Assembly: GCF_037414475.1 (NCBI RefSeq)
Contig: NZ_CP147913.1
Location: 7,748,001 to 7,812,000, forward strand
Direction: 5' to 3'
Origin: Myxococcus stipitatus
GTDB lineage: Bacteria; Myxococcota; Myxococcia; Myxococcales; Myxococcaceae
DNA: 64,000 nucleotides
Shown: positions 8,326-15,555 of the stretch, piece by piece
Layout: each line of letters opens with the position of its first letter
Position numbering within the stretch: the first letter of the stretch is position 1
The notes under the pieces: generated by a model
What the model was told of the DNA's origin: nothing
What the model saw: the letters and a program-made list of their open reading frames with translations, nothing else
The model's database searches: none
Made by a program: the position numbers and the translations under genes

Positions 8326-9342
8326 ATGTTGCGCATCGATGGTTCCAAGGGAGAGGGCGGCGGGCAGGTGTTGCGCACGTCGCTGGCGTTGTCGTTGGTG
8401 ACGGGGACCCCGTTCACGATGACGAACATTCGCGCGGGGCGAGCAAAGCCAGGGCTCCTGCGTCAGCATCTGACGGCCGTGAAGGCGGCGGAGGCGGTGG
8501 GCGCGGCCGAGGTGTCCGGCGCGGAGCTGGGCTCTCGAGAGCTGACCTTCCGTCCGCGCACGATTGCCGCGGGCAACTATCACTTCGCGGTGGGCACGGC
8601 GGGTAGCGCGACGCTGGTATTCCAGACGGTGCTGCCCGCGCTGTTGCACGCGGCGGAACCCTCCACGTTGGTCCTGGAGGGAGGCACGCACAATCCCGCG
8701 GCGCCGCCGTTCGACTTCCTCACCCGAGCGTATCTGCCGCTCTTGCGAAAGATGGGACCGGAGGTCTCGGTCTCACTGGAGCGCCCGGGCTTCTTCCCCG
8801 CGGGGGGCGGGAAGTTCCGCGCGGACATCCAACCTCGGGCGATGAAGCCCCTCTCGCTTGTGGAACGCGGGCGGGTGCTGCGCCGCGAGGCGAAGGCCGT
8901 GGTGGCGATGATTCCCTTCGACGTGGCGAAGCGGGAGATGGAGACCGCGGGGGCGCTGCTCAAGTGGCGGCCAGACGAGCTGCGAGTGGAGGAACTCAAG
9001 CGCACGGCCTGTCCCGGCAACGTGCTGGTGGTGGAGGTGGAGAGCGAGCACGTCACCGAGGTCTTCACGGGCTTCGGTGAGCGAGGCAAGCGCGCGGAGG
9101 TGGTGGCGAGGGAGGTGGCCTTGGAGGTGAATCGCTATCTGGACGCCGAAGTGCCGGTGGGCGAGCACCTGTGTGACCAGTTCCTCCTCCTGTGTGCGCT
9201 GGCGCGGGGTGGGTCGTTCCGCACGGTGCCGCTGGACGGCCATGCGGAGACGCAAATCGAGACGATGGCGCACTTCCTCGATGTGAAAGTGGACGTGCGT
9301 GAGGTGTCTCGAGAGGTCCGCGAGGTGGTGGTGCGCGGCTGA
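8326..9342 (+). CDS. rtcA: RtcA, RNA 3'-terminal phosphate cyclase
   Basis: A 338-residue protein, normal for the family. RtcA converts 3'-phosphate RNA ends to 2',3'-cyclic phosphates by ATP-dependent adenylylation, producing substrates for RtcB. Seen motifs are GSKGEGGGQVLR at the N-terminus, the RAGRAKPGL segment, the HFAVGTAGSATLV block, RPGFFPAGGG, and the C-terminal GEHLCDQFLL carrying the expected nucleophile His. The ATG at 8326 is chosen for its upstream CAGGAGGCGA ribosome-binding site. It lies downstream of rtcB, separated by a large hairpin that may uncouple expression. Confidence 0.96.
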   Translation: MLRIDGSKGEGGGQVLRTSLALSLVTGTPFTMTNIRAGRAKPGLLRQHLTAVKAAEAVGAAEVSGAELGSRELTFRPRTIAAGNYHFAVGTAGSATLVFQTVLPALLHAAEPSTLVLEGGTHNPAAPPFDFLTRAYLPLLRKMGPEVSVSLERPGFFPAGGGKFRADIQPRAMKPLSLVERGRVLRREAKAVVAMIPFDVAKREMETAGALLKWRPDELRVEELKRTACPGNVLVVEVESEHVTEVFTGFGERGKRAEVVAREVALEVNRYLDAEVPVGEHLCDQFLLLCALARGGSFRTVPLDGHAETQIETMAHFLDVKVDVREVSREVREVVVRG

Positions 9343-9424
9343 GGTCCCCGGGGGGCCCGCCAGGGAATGGGGACGGTGTCGGACGGCCGCTGCGCGCGCG
9401 GCCATCCATTGCTATGAAGTGACT

Positions 9425-9667
9425 GTGTCCGACGTCACCGAGTCCACACCGTCCCCACTCGACACCGCGCTGGCCCGCGCCAGCGAGGAGCTGGGTCTGC
9501 CGAGTTACTACCAGTCCTGCGTGCGGCCCCTGCTGCGCAACCCGGAGGGCCGCTGGCCCCGGTGTTGTGGTGGCGGTTGTGAGCCATGTGCCCAGACGCT
9601 CATCCAGGTGGCGCTGCGCACCCTGGAGATGGTCGGCACTCCGCGCCAGGCCCCCTTGCCCGACTGA
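9425..9667 (+). CDS. Small Cys-rich hypothetical protein, 80 aa
   Basis: An 80-residue protein, predicted soluble. The middle carries a dense cysteine motif, CCGGGCEPC, plus a separate upstream Cys (YQSCVRPLL), suggesting a small metal-binding site or zinc ribbon-like element. GTG at 9425 is taken as the start; GTG at 9419 is also in frame, and ribosome-binding signals do not separate them. It ends 8 bases before the NtrC-type regulator, so the two are probably co-transcribed. No family was recognised. The compact size and conserved-looking Cys cluster argue for a real gene. Confidence 0.6.
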   Translation: MSDVTESTPSPLDTALARASEELGLPSYYQSCVRPLLRNPEGRWPRCCGGGCEPCAQTLIQVALRTLEMVGTPRQAPLPD

Positions 9668-9675
9668 GCCTCCCC

Positions 9676-11049
9676 ATGGCCTCTCCCCAGCCGCTGCTGC
9701 TCGTCGACGACGATGCCGCCTTCCGCAAGGTCTACGGCAAGCTGCTGCGAGACGCGGGGCACGAAGTGGTGGAGGCGGGTGACCGTCCCTCCGCCCGCGC
9801 CACGTTCGAGGCGAGGGCGTTCCCCATCGTCCTGCTGGACCTGATGCTGCCTCCAGACGGCAGCGTGTCCGCGGGGCTGGAGGGACTGGCCGCGCTGCTC
9901 GACGCCCGGCCCGGCACCAAGGTCATCGTCATCTCCGGCGTGGGGGACACTCGCCACTCGTTGGAGGCGATTCGCCTGGGGGCGTACGACTTCCTCACCA
10001 AGCCGGTGGACCCGGACGTGCTCCTGGTCGTCGTGCAACGCGCGCTGGCCCGCGTGGCGCTGGAGCGGCAGGTCGAGGCGCTGCGGACCTCGCTGGCGCA
10101 GGCGTCGAAGGACTCGGCCATGGTGGGGCAGAGCGCGTCGTTCCTGGCCTCCCTGTCGCTCGCCGAGCGGGTGGCCACCAGCGACCTGCCCGTGCTCATC
10201 ACCGGGGAGAACGGCACCGGCAAGGAGCTGCTCGCGCGAACGGTGCACCTCAAGAGCCGTCGCCAGGCCGGGCCCTTCATTCCGGTCAACTGCGGCGCGC
10301 TTCCCGAGACGTTGTTGGAGAGCGCGCTCTTCGGCCACGTGAAGGGCAGCTTCACCGGGGCGACCCGCGACCACCGGGGCCTCTTCGCGGAGGCCGATGG
10401 GGGCACGCTCTTCCTGGACGAACTGGGCGACATGACGCCCGCCCTTCAGGTGAAGGTGCTGCGCGCGCTGGAGACCGGGGACATCCTGCCCGTGGGCGCG
10501 GACCGCCCGGTGCGAGTGGACGTGCGCCTCATCTCCGCGACTCACCGGGACCTGGGGCGCATGCTCCAGGAGGGGACGTTCCGCGAAGACCTCTACTGGC
10601 GCGTCAAGGGCGTGGAGGTGCGGCTGCCGCCTCTGCGCGAGCGCGCCCTGGACCTGCCGCTGTTGGCCAAGCACTTCCTCAACCAGTGCGCGCACCTGTG
10701 TCCGGACGGACGGGCCCGGCTGTTGTCGGATGCCGCCGCGGAGGCGCTCGCGGCGCATGGGTGGCCGGGCAACCTGCGCGAGCTGCGGCACGAGATGCAG
10801 CGCGCGACGGTGCTGGCGGGAGAGCGTCGTGAGCTCCAGCCCGAGGACCTGTCCTTCACGGGAAGCGAGCGTCCGCGAGCAAGCCCCGCGGGCGCCACCA
10901 CGCTGGCCGCGAAGGTGGAGGCGCTGGAGCGCCGCGAAATCGAGGAGGCCCTCAAGCGCCACGGTGGCAACCGCACGCATTCGGCGGAGGCACTGGGCCT
11001 GTCACGCCAGGGGCTCCTCAAGAAGTTGGAGCGCTACGGCCTGACGTGA
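9676..11049 (+). CDS. NtrC-family sigma-54 response regulator
   Basis: A 457-residue protein with three domains. The receiver (1-120) has the acidic pocket VDDD, phosphoacceptor Asp in LLDLMLP, and the conserved Lys in TKPV. The AAA+ domain (~150-375) has GENGTGKE, the sigma-54 loop GSFTGA and LFLDELGD. The C-terminal Fis-type helix-turn-helix (~410-457) reads RHGGNRTHSAEALGLSRQG. It is a phosphorylation-dependent activator of sigma-54 promoters. The sensor kinase is not next door. An IS630 element is inserted 3-4 bases after its stop, so the protein is intact but any native downstream terminator has been displaced. Confidence 0.95.
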   Translation: MASPQPLLLVDDDAAFRKVYGKLLRDAGHEVVEAGDRPSARATFEARAFPIVLLDLMLPPDGSVSAGLEGLAALLDARPGTKVIVISGVGDTRHSLEAIRLGAYDFLTKPVDPDVLLVVVQRALARVALERQVEALRTSLAQASKDSAMVGQSASFLASLSLAERVATSDLPVLITGENGTGKELLARTVHLKSRRQAGPFIPVNCGALPETLLESALFGHVKGSFTGATRDHRGLFAEADGGTLFLDELGDMTPALQVKVLRALETGDILPVGADRPVRVDVRLISATHRDLGRMLQEGTFREDLYWRVKGVEVRLPPLRERALDLPLLAKHFLNQCAHLCPDGRARLLSDAAAEALAAHGWPGNLRELRHEMQRATVLAGERRELQPEDLSFTGSERPRASPAGATTLAAKVEALERREIEEALKRHGGNRTHSAEALGLSRQGLLKKLERYGLT

Positions 11050-11051
11050 CG

Positions 11052-11073
11052 CTAAGTAGGTAGCCAGAAGTTC
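11052..11073. repeat. Left terminal inverted repeat of the IS630 element
   Basis: It begins CTAAGTAGGTAGCC and continues to 11073. It is the exact reverse complement of 12186-12207. The CTA at the outer edge comprises the flanking C plus the TA target site, so the true element edge is 11055. Confidence 0.92.
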
Positions 11074-11092
11074 GGAGACAAATTCGGGCTGG

Positions 11093-11629
11093 ATGGACAG
11101 ATTCCTGCTCATGCGACCGGTGAGGAGTCCTGCCGAGCTTGGGCTGACAGCATCCGACAGACGTCGGCTGGAGCGGGCGTTGCGCGAGGCTCGCGACGCC
11201 CGCTACTTCCAGCGATTGTTGGCTGTGAAGCTCGTGGCCGAGGGGAAGTCGGTGGGAGAGGTCGCGCGCCTGTGCGCCCTGAGCCGGCCCATCGTCTATC
11301 GCTGGCTGGAGCGATACCTGCAGTCGCGCGAGCCCCAGGCGCTGCTGGATTGCCCACGCGCAGGGCGTCCCCGCAGCGCCCCGAGCTTGAGCGATGCACG
11401 ACTGCGCAGTCTGGTCCAACAGAGCCCGCAAGAGGCTGGCTGGGCGACCCACGGCTGGACGGTGCCGCTGCTGTGCACACACCTTCATCAGCAGGGCATC
11501 GACGTGTCGCCGCGCACCTTGCGTCGCCGGTTGCATGAGGCGGGCTTGCGCTGGAAGCGGCCCCGGTACGTCTACGTGACGCGTGCACCCCACCTGGGGC
11601 AGAAAAAGGGGGCCTTGTCCGCCGTCTGA
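11093..11629 (+). CDS. IS630 transposase, N-terminal frame (orfA)
   Basis: A 178-residue frame carrying the DNA-binding half of the transposase. It has a helix-turn-helix region (about 50-80, ARLCALSRPIVYRWLERY) and a second winged HTH-like stretch (about 90-165, ending LRRRLHEAGLRWKR) typical of IS630 orfA. It reads through the slippery run at 11605-11611 and stops at 11627-11629. A -1 slip there fuses it to the catalytic frame. The start at 11093 is an ATG; another ATG lies six codons on. Confidence 0.9.
   Translation: MDRFLLMRPVRSPAELGLTASDRRRLERALREARDARYFQRLLAVKLVAEGKSVGEVARLCALSRPIVYRWLERYLQSREPQALLDCPRAGRPRSAPSLSDARLRSLVQQSPQEAGWATHGWTVPLLCTHLHQQGIDVSPRTLRRRLHEAGLRWKRPRYVYVTRAPHLGQKKGALSAV
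11605..11611 (+). promoter_or_regulatory. Programmed -1 frameshift site A_AAG_GGG
   Basis: In the orfA frame the codons are CAG AAA AAG GGG. Bases 11605-11611 (AAAGGGG) form a heptamer of the X_XXY_YYZ type in the right phase. Slipping one base back places ribosomes in the orfB frame, which is open from here to 12207. This fits the split-frame transposases common in IS630 elements. Confidence 0.8.
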
Positions 11630-12207
11630 AGTGTCTGAAAGCCCAATCACCTCGGGCGGTCCTCCTCATCCTGGACAGCACGGTGCTGCGCTGGTTTCCA
11701 CCCCTGCGCGCGGCGTGGGCTCCGGTAGGCAAACAAGCCGAAGTGCTCATCACCGGCGAAAATGCCAAACGCACCTTGTGGGGAGCCATCAATCCACGGA
11801 CTGGCCACCGCGTCGTAGCCACCAGCCAGCGGGGGCAGCAAGAGGACTTCATGGCCTTCCTGCGCCAACTTCGCCTTGCTTACCCGGGCCGCCCGGTGCT
11901 GCTGCTCCTGGACCAGGCCAGTTGCCACACCGCTCAGCGGTCGCAAGCGCTCGCAGCGCGACTGGACATCCACCTGCTCTGGTTGCCCAAACAACGTCCC
12001 GAGCTCAACGCCATGGACCATGTTTGGAGAGCGCTGAAGCTGCACATCTCGGCCAATCGCCAGTACCCCAGCGTCGATGACCACATCGACGCCGCCGTCC
12101 TGTGGGTGCTCTCGCTCACTCCCATACAGGCCCTCCGCAAGGCGGGTATTCTCGCGGAGGGTTTCTGGCTGTGGGATTTGTTAGAGAACTTCTGGCTACC
12201 TACTTAG
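11608..12207 (+). CDS. IS630 transposase, catalytic frame (orfB, made by -1 frameshift)
   Basis: This is the DDE_3-type catalytic half. The first Asp is in LLILDSTVL (11674-11676) and the second in LLLLDQASCHT. The third position is Asp rather than Glu, in PELNAMDHVW, 34 residues after the second, giving a DD34D triad. The frame is entered by slippage at 11605-11611 and needs no start of its own. Its stop TAG (12205-12207) consists of the target TA plus one host base, so the terminator of the transposase is completed by the insertion site. A TA followed by A or G gives a stop; C or T would extend the protein. Confidence 0.88.
   Translation, partial: GGLVRRLKCLKAQSPRAVLLILDSTVLRWFPPLRAAWAPVGKQAEVLITGENAKRTLWGAINPRTGHRVVATSQRGQQEDFMAFLRQLRLAYPGRPVLLLLDQASCHTAQRSQALAARLDIHLLWLPKQRPELNAMDHVWRALKLHISANRQYPSVDDHIDAAVLWVLSLTPIQALRKAGILAEGFWLWDLLENFWLPT
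12186..12207. repeat. Right terminal inverted repeat of the IS630 element
   Basis: It ends GGCTACCTACTTAG and is the exact reverse complement of 11052-11073. The element proper ends at 12204; 12205-12206 is the duplicated TA. Confidence 0.92.
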
Positions 12208-12920
12208 AAGAGCCGCGCGCCCAGGCCCGCCTTGAGCGACCAGCCCAGCCGCGTATCGGAGAGGCCCACTCGCTCCCGGAAGGACTCGATTCCAAGCTGT
12301 CCCGCGAGCAGTACGGACATGCCGTTGCCCAGATACACCTCGACGCCTCCGCCGCCGAGCGCCTGCACCCGCCGCGACTCCGACTTGGAGAGGCCGATGT
12401 CCACGGGCACGTCCACCAGGCCCAGAATCGACACCGTCTGCGCCACCCGCCAGTCCACGATGAAACCCGGTGACAATCGCAACAGCACGCCGGAGAAGTT
12501 CTGGTCGTCCATGTACGTGGAGCCGGAGTTGAACACCACGCCCAGCCCCAGGGTCGGCGCCATGGAGACCGAGCCCTCGTCGTACGCCTTCAGCTTCCCC
12601 ACGAGCTCCAGCGCGGCGGAAATCTGGAACCAGTTGAACCGCGCACGCGCCTCCAACTCGACCTGGGAGATGCCCTGGCGGAAGCCCACGCCGAGCTCGG
12701 GTGCCCCGGCGTAGCCGTACAGCGCCGTCGTCCGGCCCGGCAGCGTCGCCGGTGCCAGCACCGCCCCCATCCGGTCCTCGTTGTCCGAGGAGTACGGCAC
12801 CTGTGCCACGTCCACCTGGCCCGCCTCTCCAGGTTGCGCGGGAGTGGCCTGCTGGGCGGCTGACGCCGAAGCCAGGAGCAGCGAGGACGCCAGGAGGGCC
12901 CGAGAGACGAAGTGAGTCAT
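12204..12920 (-). CDS. Predicted exported beta-barrel-like protein
   Basis: A 238-residue protein with a clear signal peptide (ALLASSLLLASASA, cleavage near residue 25). Amphipathic strands and Gly-rich turns follow, with a C-terminal Phe (GLGARLF), suggesting an outer-membrane barrel. The ATG at 12920 is preferred over GTG at 12929 because it opens directly onto the signal peptide. The IS630 element landed in its stop codon. The uninterrupted sequence would have read TTC TAG; with the insertion it reads TTC TAA, the final A coming from the first base of the element. The protein is unchanged, but transcription now runs into the element. Function unknown. Confidence 0.72.
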   Translation of the reverse strand: MTHFVSRALLASSLLLASASAAQQATPAQPGEAGQVDVAQVPYSSDNEDRMGAVLAPATLPGRTTALYGYAGAPELGVGFRQGISQVELEARARFNWFQISAALELVGKLKAYDEGSVSMAPTLGLGVVFNSGSTYMDDQNFSGVLLRLSPGFIVDWRVAQTVSILGLVDVPVDIGLSKSESRRVQALGGGGVEVYLGNGMSVLLAGQLGIESFRERVGLSDTRLGWSLKAGLGARLF

Positions 12921-13025
12921 GCCACACACCCTACCGCGCCAGGGTGGTGACGGAAACTCAACGATTCCGAGGACTTGTGTCGAGGTTGCGATTTAGTCTG
13001 GGTTCGCTGGAATAATTTCGTATCC

Positions 13026-14147
13026 ATGACTGCCGTGTCTACCCAACACCCCTCGCGTCTTGCTCCGGCGGCCTCGGTGCCTTCGGAGGTGGGGGTGCGT
13101 CGTCGAAGCGGGCGGAGCCGGGCGCGGGTGCTGCTGGTGGACTCGGATGCCGGGGCGCAGTCCGCGCTGGCGTCGGCGTTGGTGGCGGCGGGCTTCGAGG
13201 CGCTGCTGGTGAGCGGAGTGCAAGGCGCGCTGGAGGCGCTGGCTCCGGAAGGCCCGTTGCCACGGCTGGTCATCTCGGAGGTGGAGCTCCCCGACGGAGA
13301 TGGCTTCAGTCTGTGCGGCCAGATTCGCGCGGACGTGCGCACCGCGCACCTGCCGGTGCTGCTGCTCGCAAGACGCGAAGAGGACTTTCATCGCGACCTC
13401 GCGGGTGGCGTGGGCGCGGATGACTACCTGGCGCGGCCGGTGGCGGTGGAGGACGTCGTATCGTTGGCGCGGCTCAAGTCGGGGCGCGTGACGGGGACGG
13501 CCACGTTCGAGTCACACACCGCGCGGCTGCCCCTGCCGCAGGTGACGCGGGCGTTGTTGTCGGGCGTGCGCTCGGGGCGGCTCGTGTTGGCGGAGGGCGA
13601 GGGCTGGTTCGCGTTCCGCCATGGCCTGGTGGTGGATGCCATGTTCCATGGCGAGCGGGGGAGCCTGGCCTTCCGCCGCATGCTGGGCTTCGCGAGTGGC
13701 GCGTACGCGGTGCTGTTGGGGCCGGAGCTTCACAAGGGCTCGTTCACGATGGACCGGGCCCATCTGAGCGACGTGGTGGTGCCGGCGCTGGAGCGCTTCG
13801 ATGCCTTGAGGGCGCGCGGCCTGCCCCTGGCGTCGCGGCTGACGGTGGACTTCACGAGGTTGTCGGAAGAGCTGCCCGCGCTGCCCGAGGACGTGGGCGA
13901 GGTGGTGCGATTGTTCGATGGGCGACGCACGATGCGCGCGGCGTTGCTCGAGTGCCGCTATCCGGAGGTCGTGGCCTATGAGGCCGCGACGCGGCTGTTC
14001 GCGCTGGGTGTGCTGGTGCCCGCGTGTCTCATCGAGGAGCGCGAGAAGGCCAGTGGCTCCTCGGGCCTCATGGGCTTCTTCGAGCCCCTGCCCTCGGTGG
14101 AGCCCGAGCCCGCGCATGTGACAGCGGCGGAGCAAGACGCGGATTGA
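13026..14147 (+). CDS. Receiver-like domain fused to DUF4388
   Basis: A 373-residue protein. Residues ~33-145 form a CheY-like receiver (VLLVDSDAG at the acidic pocket). The phosphoacceptor position is Glu (ISEVELPDGDG) and the conserved Lys is Arg (LARPV), so it probably cannot be phosphorylated normally and may mimic the active state. The following ~170 residues match the DUF4388 pattern (LPLPQVTRALLSGVRSGRL and the GSLAFRRML region), a domain frequent in myxobacterial regulators of gliding and development. The start at ATG 13026 avoids an unlikely upstream extension. It stands upstream of yebC, probably as a separate transcription unit. The specific role is unknown. Confidence 0.82.
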   Translation: MTAVSTQHPSRLAPAASVPSEVGVRRRSGRSRARVLLVDSDAGAQSALASALVAAGFEALLVSGVQGALEALAPEGPLPRLVISEVELPDGDGFSLCGQIRADVRTAHLPVLLLARREEDFHRDLAGGVGADDYLARPVAVEDVVSLARLKSGRVTGTATFESHTARLPLPQVTRALLSGVRSGRLVLAEGEGWFAFRHGLVVDAMFHGERGSLAFRRMLGFASGAYAVLLGPELHKGSFTMDRAHLSDVVVPALERFDALRARGLPLASRLTVDFTRLSEELPALPEDVGEVVRLFDGRRTMRAALLECRYPEVVAYEAATRLFALGVLVPACLIEEREKASGSSGLMGFFEPLPSVEPEPAHVTAAEQDAD

Positions 14148-14206
14148 AGAGGGTTTGACTCCGCGCCCCGGGCTGGGCGAGAAGGCCGCCCAGAGGCGAT
14201 ACCTCC

Positions 14207-14956
14207 ATGTCCGGTCACAATCGATGGTCGAAGATCAAGCGCCAGAAGGCCGCGATGGGCGCGACCAAGGGCAAGCTCTACTCGAAGGTCATCAAGGAGA
14301 TCACCGTCTCCTCGAGGCTGGGCGGTGGAGACCCCAGTGGCAACGCACGTCTGCGCGTGGCGCTCGGGCTGGCTCGCGAGGCCAACATCCCCAAGGACAC
14401 CATCGAGCGCGCCATCAAGAAGGGCACCGGTGAGCTGGAGGGGGAGAGCTACGAGGAGATCATGTACGAGGGCTACGGCCCCGGCGGCGTGGCTGTTCTC
14501 GTGGAATGTCTCACCGACAATCGCAACCGCACCTCCGCGGACGTGCGCTCCGTGTTTGGCCGCCATGGTGGCAACCTGGGCGCCGAGGGCGCGGTGGCCT
14601 GGATGTTTCACAAGAAGGGCATTGTCACCGTGAAATCAGGCCCCGCGGAGGACGCGGTGCTGGAGAAGGCGCTGGAGGCGGGAGCCGAGGACGTCGTGCC
14701 CCAGGGCTCGGACGGCTTCGAGGTGCGCACCGCCCCCGCGGACCTGCACACGGTGGCCGTGAGCCTGGAGTCCGCGGGCTTGCCGCTGGGTGAGCAGAAA
14801 TGGATGTATCTGCCGCAGAATACCGTCCAGCTCGACGGTGATAATGCGAAGAAGATGCTCAAGCTGATGGACGCACTCGAAGACAATGACGACGTGCAGA
14901 ACGTGCACGCGAACTTCGAGATGGATGAGTCCTTGATGGAGTCCCTGTCGCAATAA
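14207..14956 (+). CDS. yebC: YebC/PmpR-family protein
   Basis: A 249-residue protein with the full family pattern: SGHNRWSKIKRQKAAMGATKGKLYSKVIKEI at the N-terminus (quoted in part in databases as the YebC signature start), the NIPKDTIERAIKKG block, YEGYGPGGVAV, and the NLGAEGAVAWMF segment. Members act as DNA-binding regulators or, as shown more recently, as factors aiding translation of proline-rich stretches. It lies immediately before ruvC-ruvA, the classical bacterial yebC-ruvC-ruvA order, with 23 bases to ruvC, so it is likely co-transcribed. Confidence 0.95.
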   Translation: MSGHNRWSKIKRQKAAMGATKGKLYSKVIKEITVSSRLGGGDPSGNARLRVALGLAREANIPKDTIERAIKKGTGELEGESYEEIMYEGYGPGGVAVLVECLTDNRNRTSADVRSVFGRHGGNLGAEGAVAWMFHKKGIVTVKSGPAEDAVLEKALEAGAEDVVPQGSDGFEVRTAPADLHTVAVSLESAGLPLGEQKWMYLPQNTVQLDGDNAKKMLKLMDALEDNDDVQNVHANFEMDESLMESLSQ

Positions 14957-14979
14957 CGGCGGGTGGAACGGAGCAAACG

Positions 14980-15555
14980 GTGCGCGTTCTCGGGGTGGAC
15001 CCCGGCAGTCGCTTCATGGGCTACGGCGTGGTGGAGGAGAAGCGAGGCCGGCTGGTGCACGTGGGCCACGGTGTCATCAAGGTGGATGAGACAGCGCCCC
15101 TGGCCTTCCGCCTGAAGGAGCTGCACGCGGCGCTGTGCGCGCAGCTCGCGAAGTTCCGTCCCGAGGCGGTGGCGGTGGAAGGTGTGTTCACGTTCCGCAA
15201 CGCGCGCAGTGCGCTGGTGCTGGGCCATGCGCGCGGTGTGGCGCTGCTGGCGGCCGCTCAGGTGTCGCTGCCCGTCTTCGAGTATCCGCCCGCCAAGGTG
15301 AAGAAGTCGGTGGGCGCGGGCGGCGCGGACGGCAAGGACGCCGTCGCCCGGATGGTGAGGACGTTCCTGGGGTTGGAAGCCTCGGAGCTGGGGCGCGCGG
15401 ACGCGAGCGACGCCCTGGCCGTGGCGCTGTGTCACCTCAATCATGGTCGCGCCGCCATTCCCATGGCGGGCTCGGCTGGCAAGAAGCGCAAGGGCGCCGC
15501 GGCGCTCCTCGCGGACAGGCTGGCGCCGTCCTACCGGCGCCCGGAGGCGGGATGA
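14980..15555 (+). CDS. ruvC: RuvC, Holliday-junction resolvase
   Basis: A 191-residue protein starting at GTG 14980, which is required to include VLGVDPGS, the first catalytic Asp. The acidic tetrad can be placed: Asp7, Glu in VAVEGVFTF, and two Asp in DASDALAVALCH. RuvC nicks four-way DNA junctions symmetrically during recombination repair, acting with RuvAB. The C-terminal tail after GSAGKKRK is longer and more basic than in E. coli. The stop overlaps the ruvA start (ATGA), indicating translational coupling. Confidence 0.96.
   Translation: MRVLGVDPGSRFMGYGVVEEKRGRLVHVGHGVIKVDETAPLAFRLKELHAALCAQLAKFRPEAVAVEGVFTFRNARSALVLGHARGVALLAAAQVSLPVFEYPPAKVKKSVGAGGADGKDAVARMVRTFLGLEASELGRADASDALAVALCHLNHGRAAIPMAGSAGKKRKGAAALLADRLAPSYRRPEAG

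Larger units (their letters stand above)
11055..12204 (+). mobile_element. IS630-family insertion sequence, intact, 1150 bp
   Basis: The element is bounded by TA at 11053-11054 and 12205-12206, the target duplication expected for the IS630/Tc1-mariner group. Its ends are perfect inverted repeats: the 22 bases 11052-11073, including the flanking C and TA, are the exact reverse complement of 12186-12207. It encodes a transposase in two frames joined by a -1 slippery site. Perfect ends and open frames suggest a recent, possibly active insertion. It sits between two convergent genes, inside the stop codon of the minus-strand one, without harming either protein. Confidence 0.93.
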
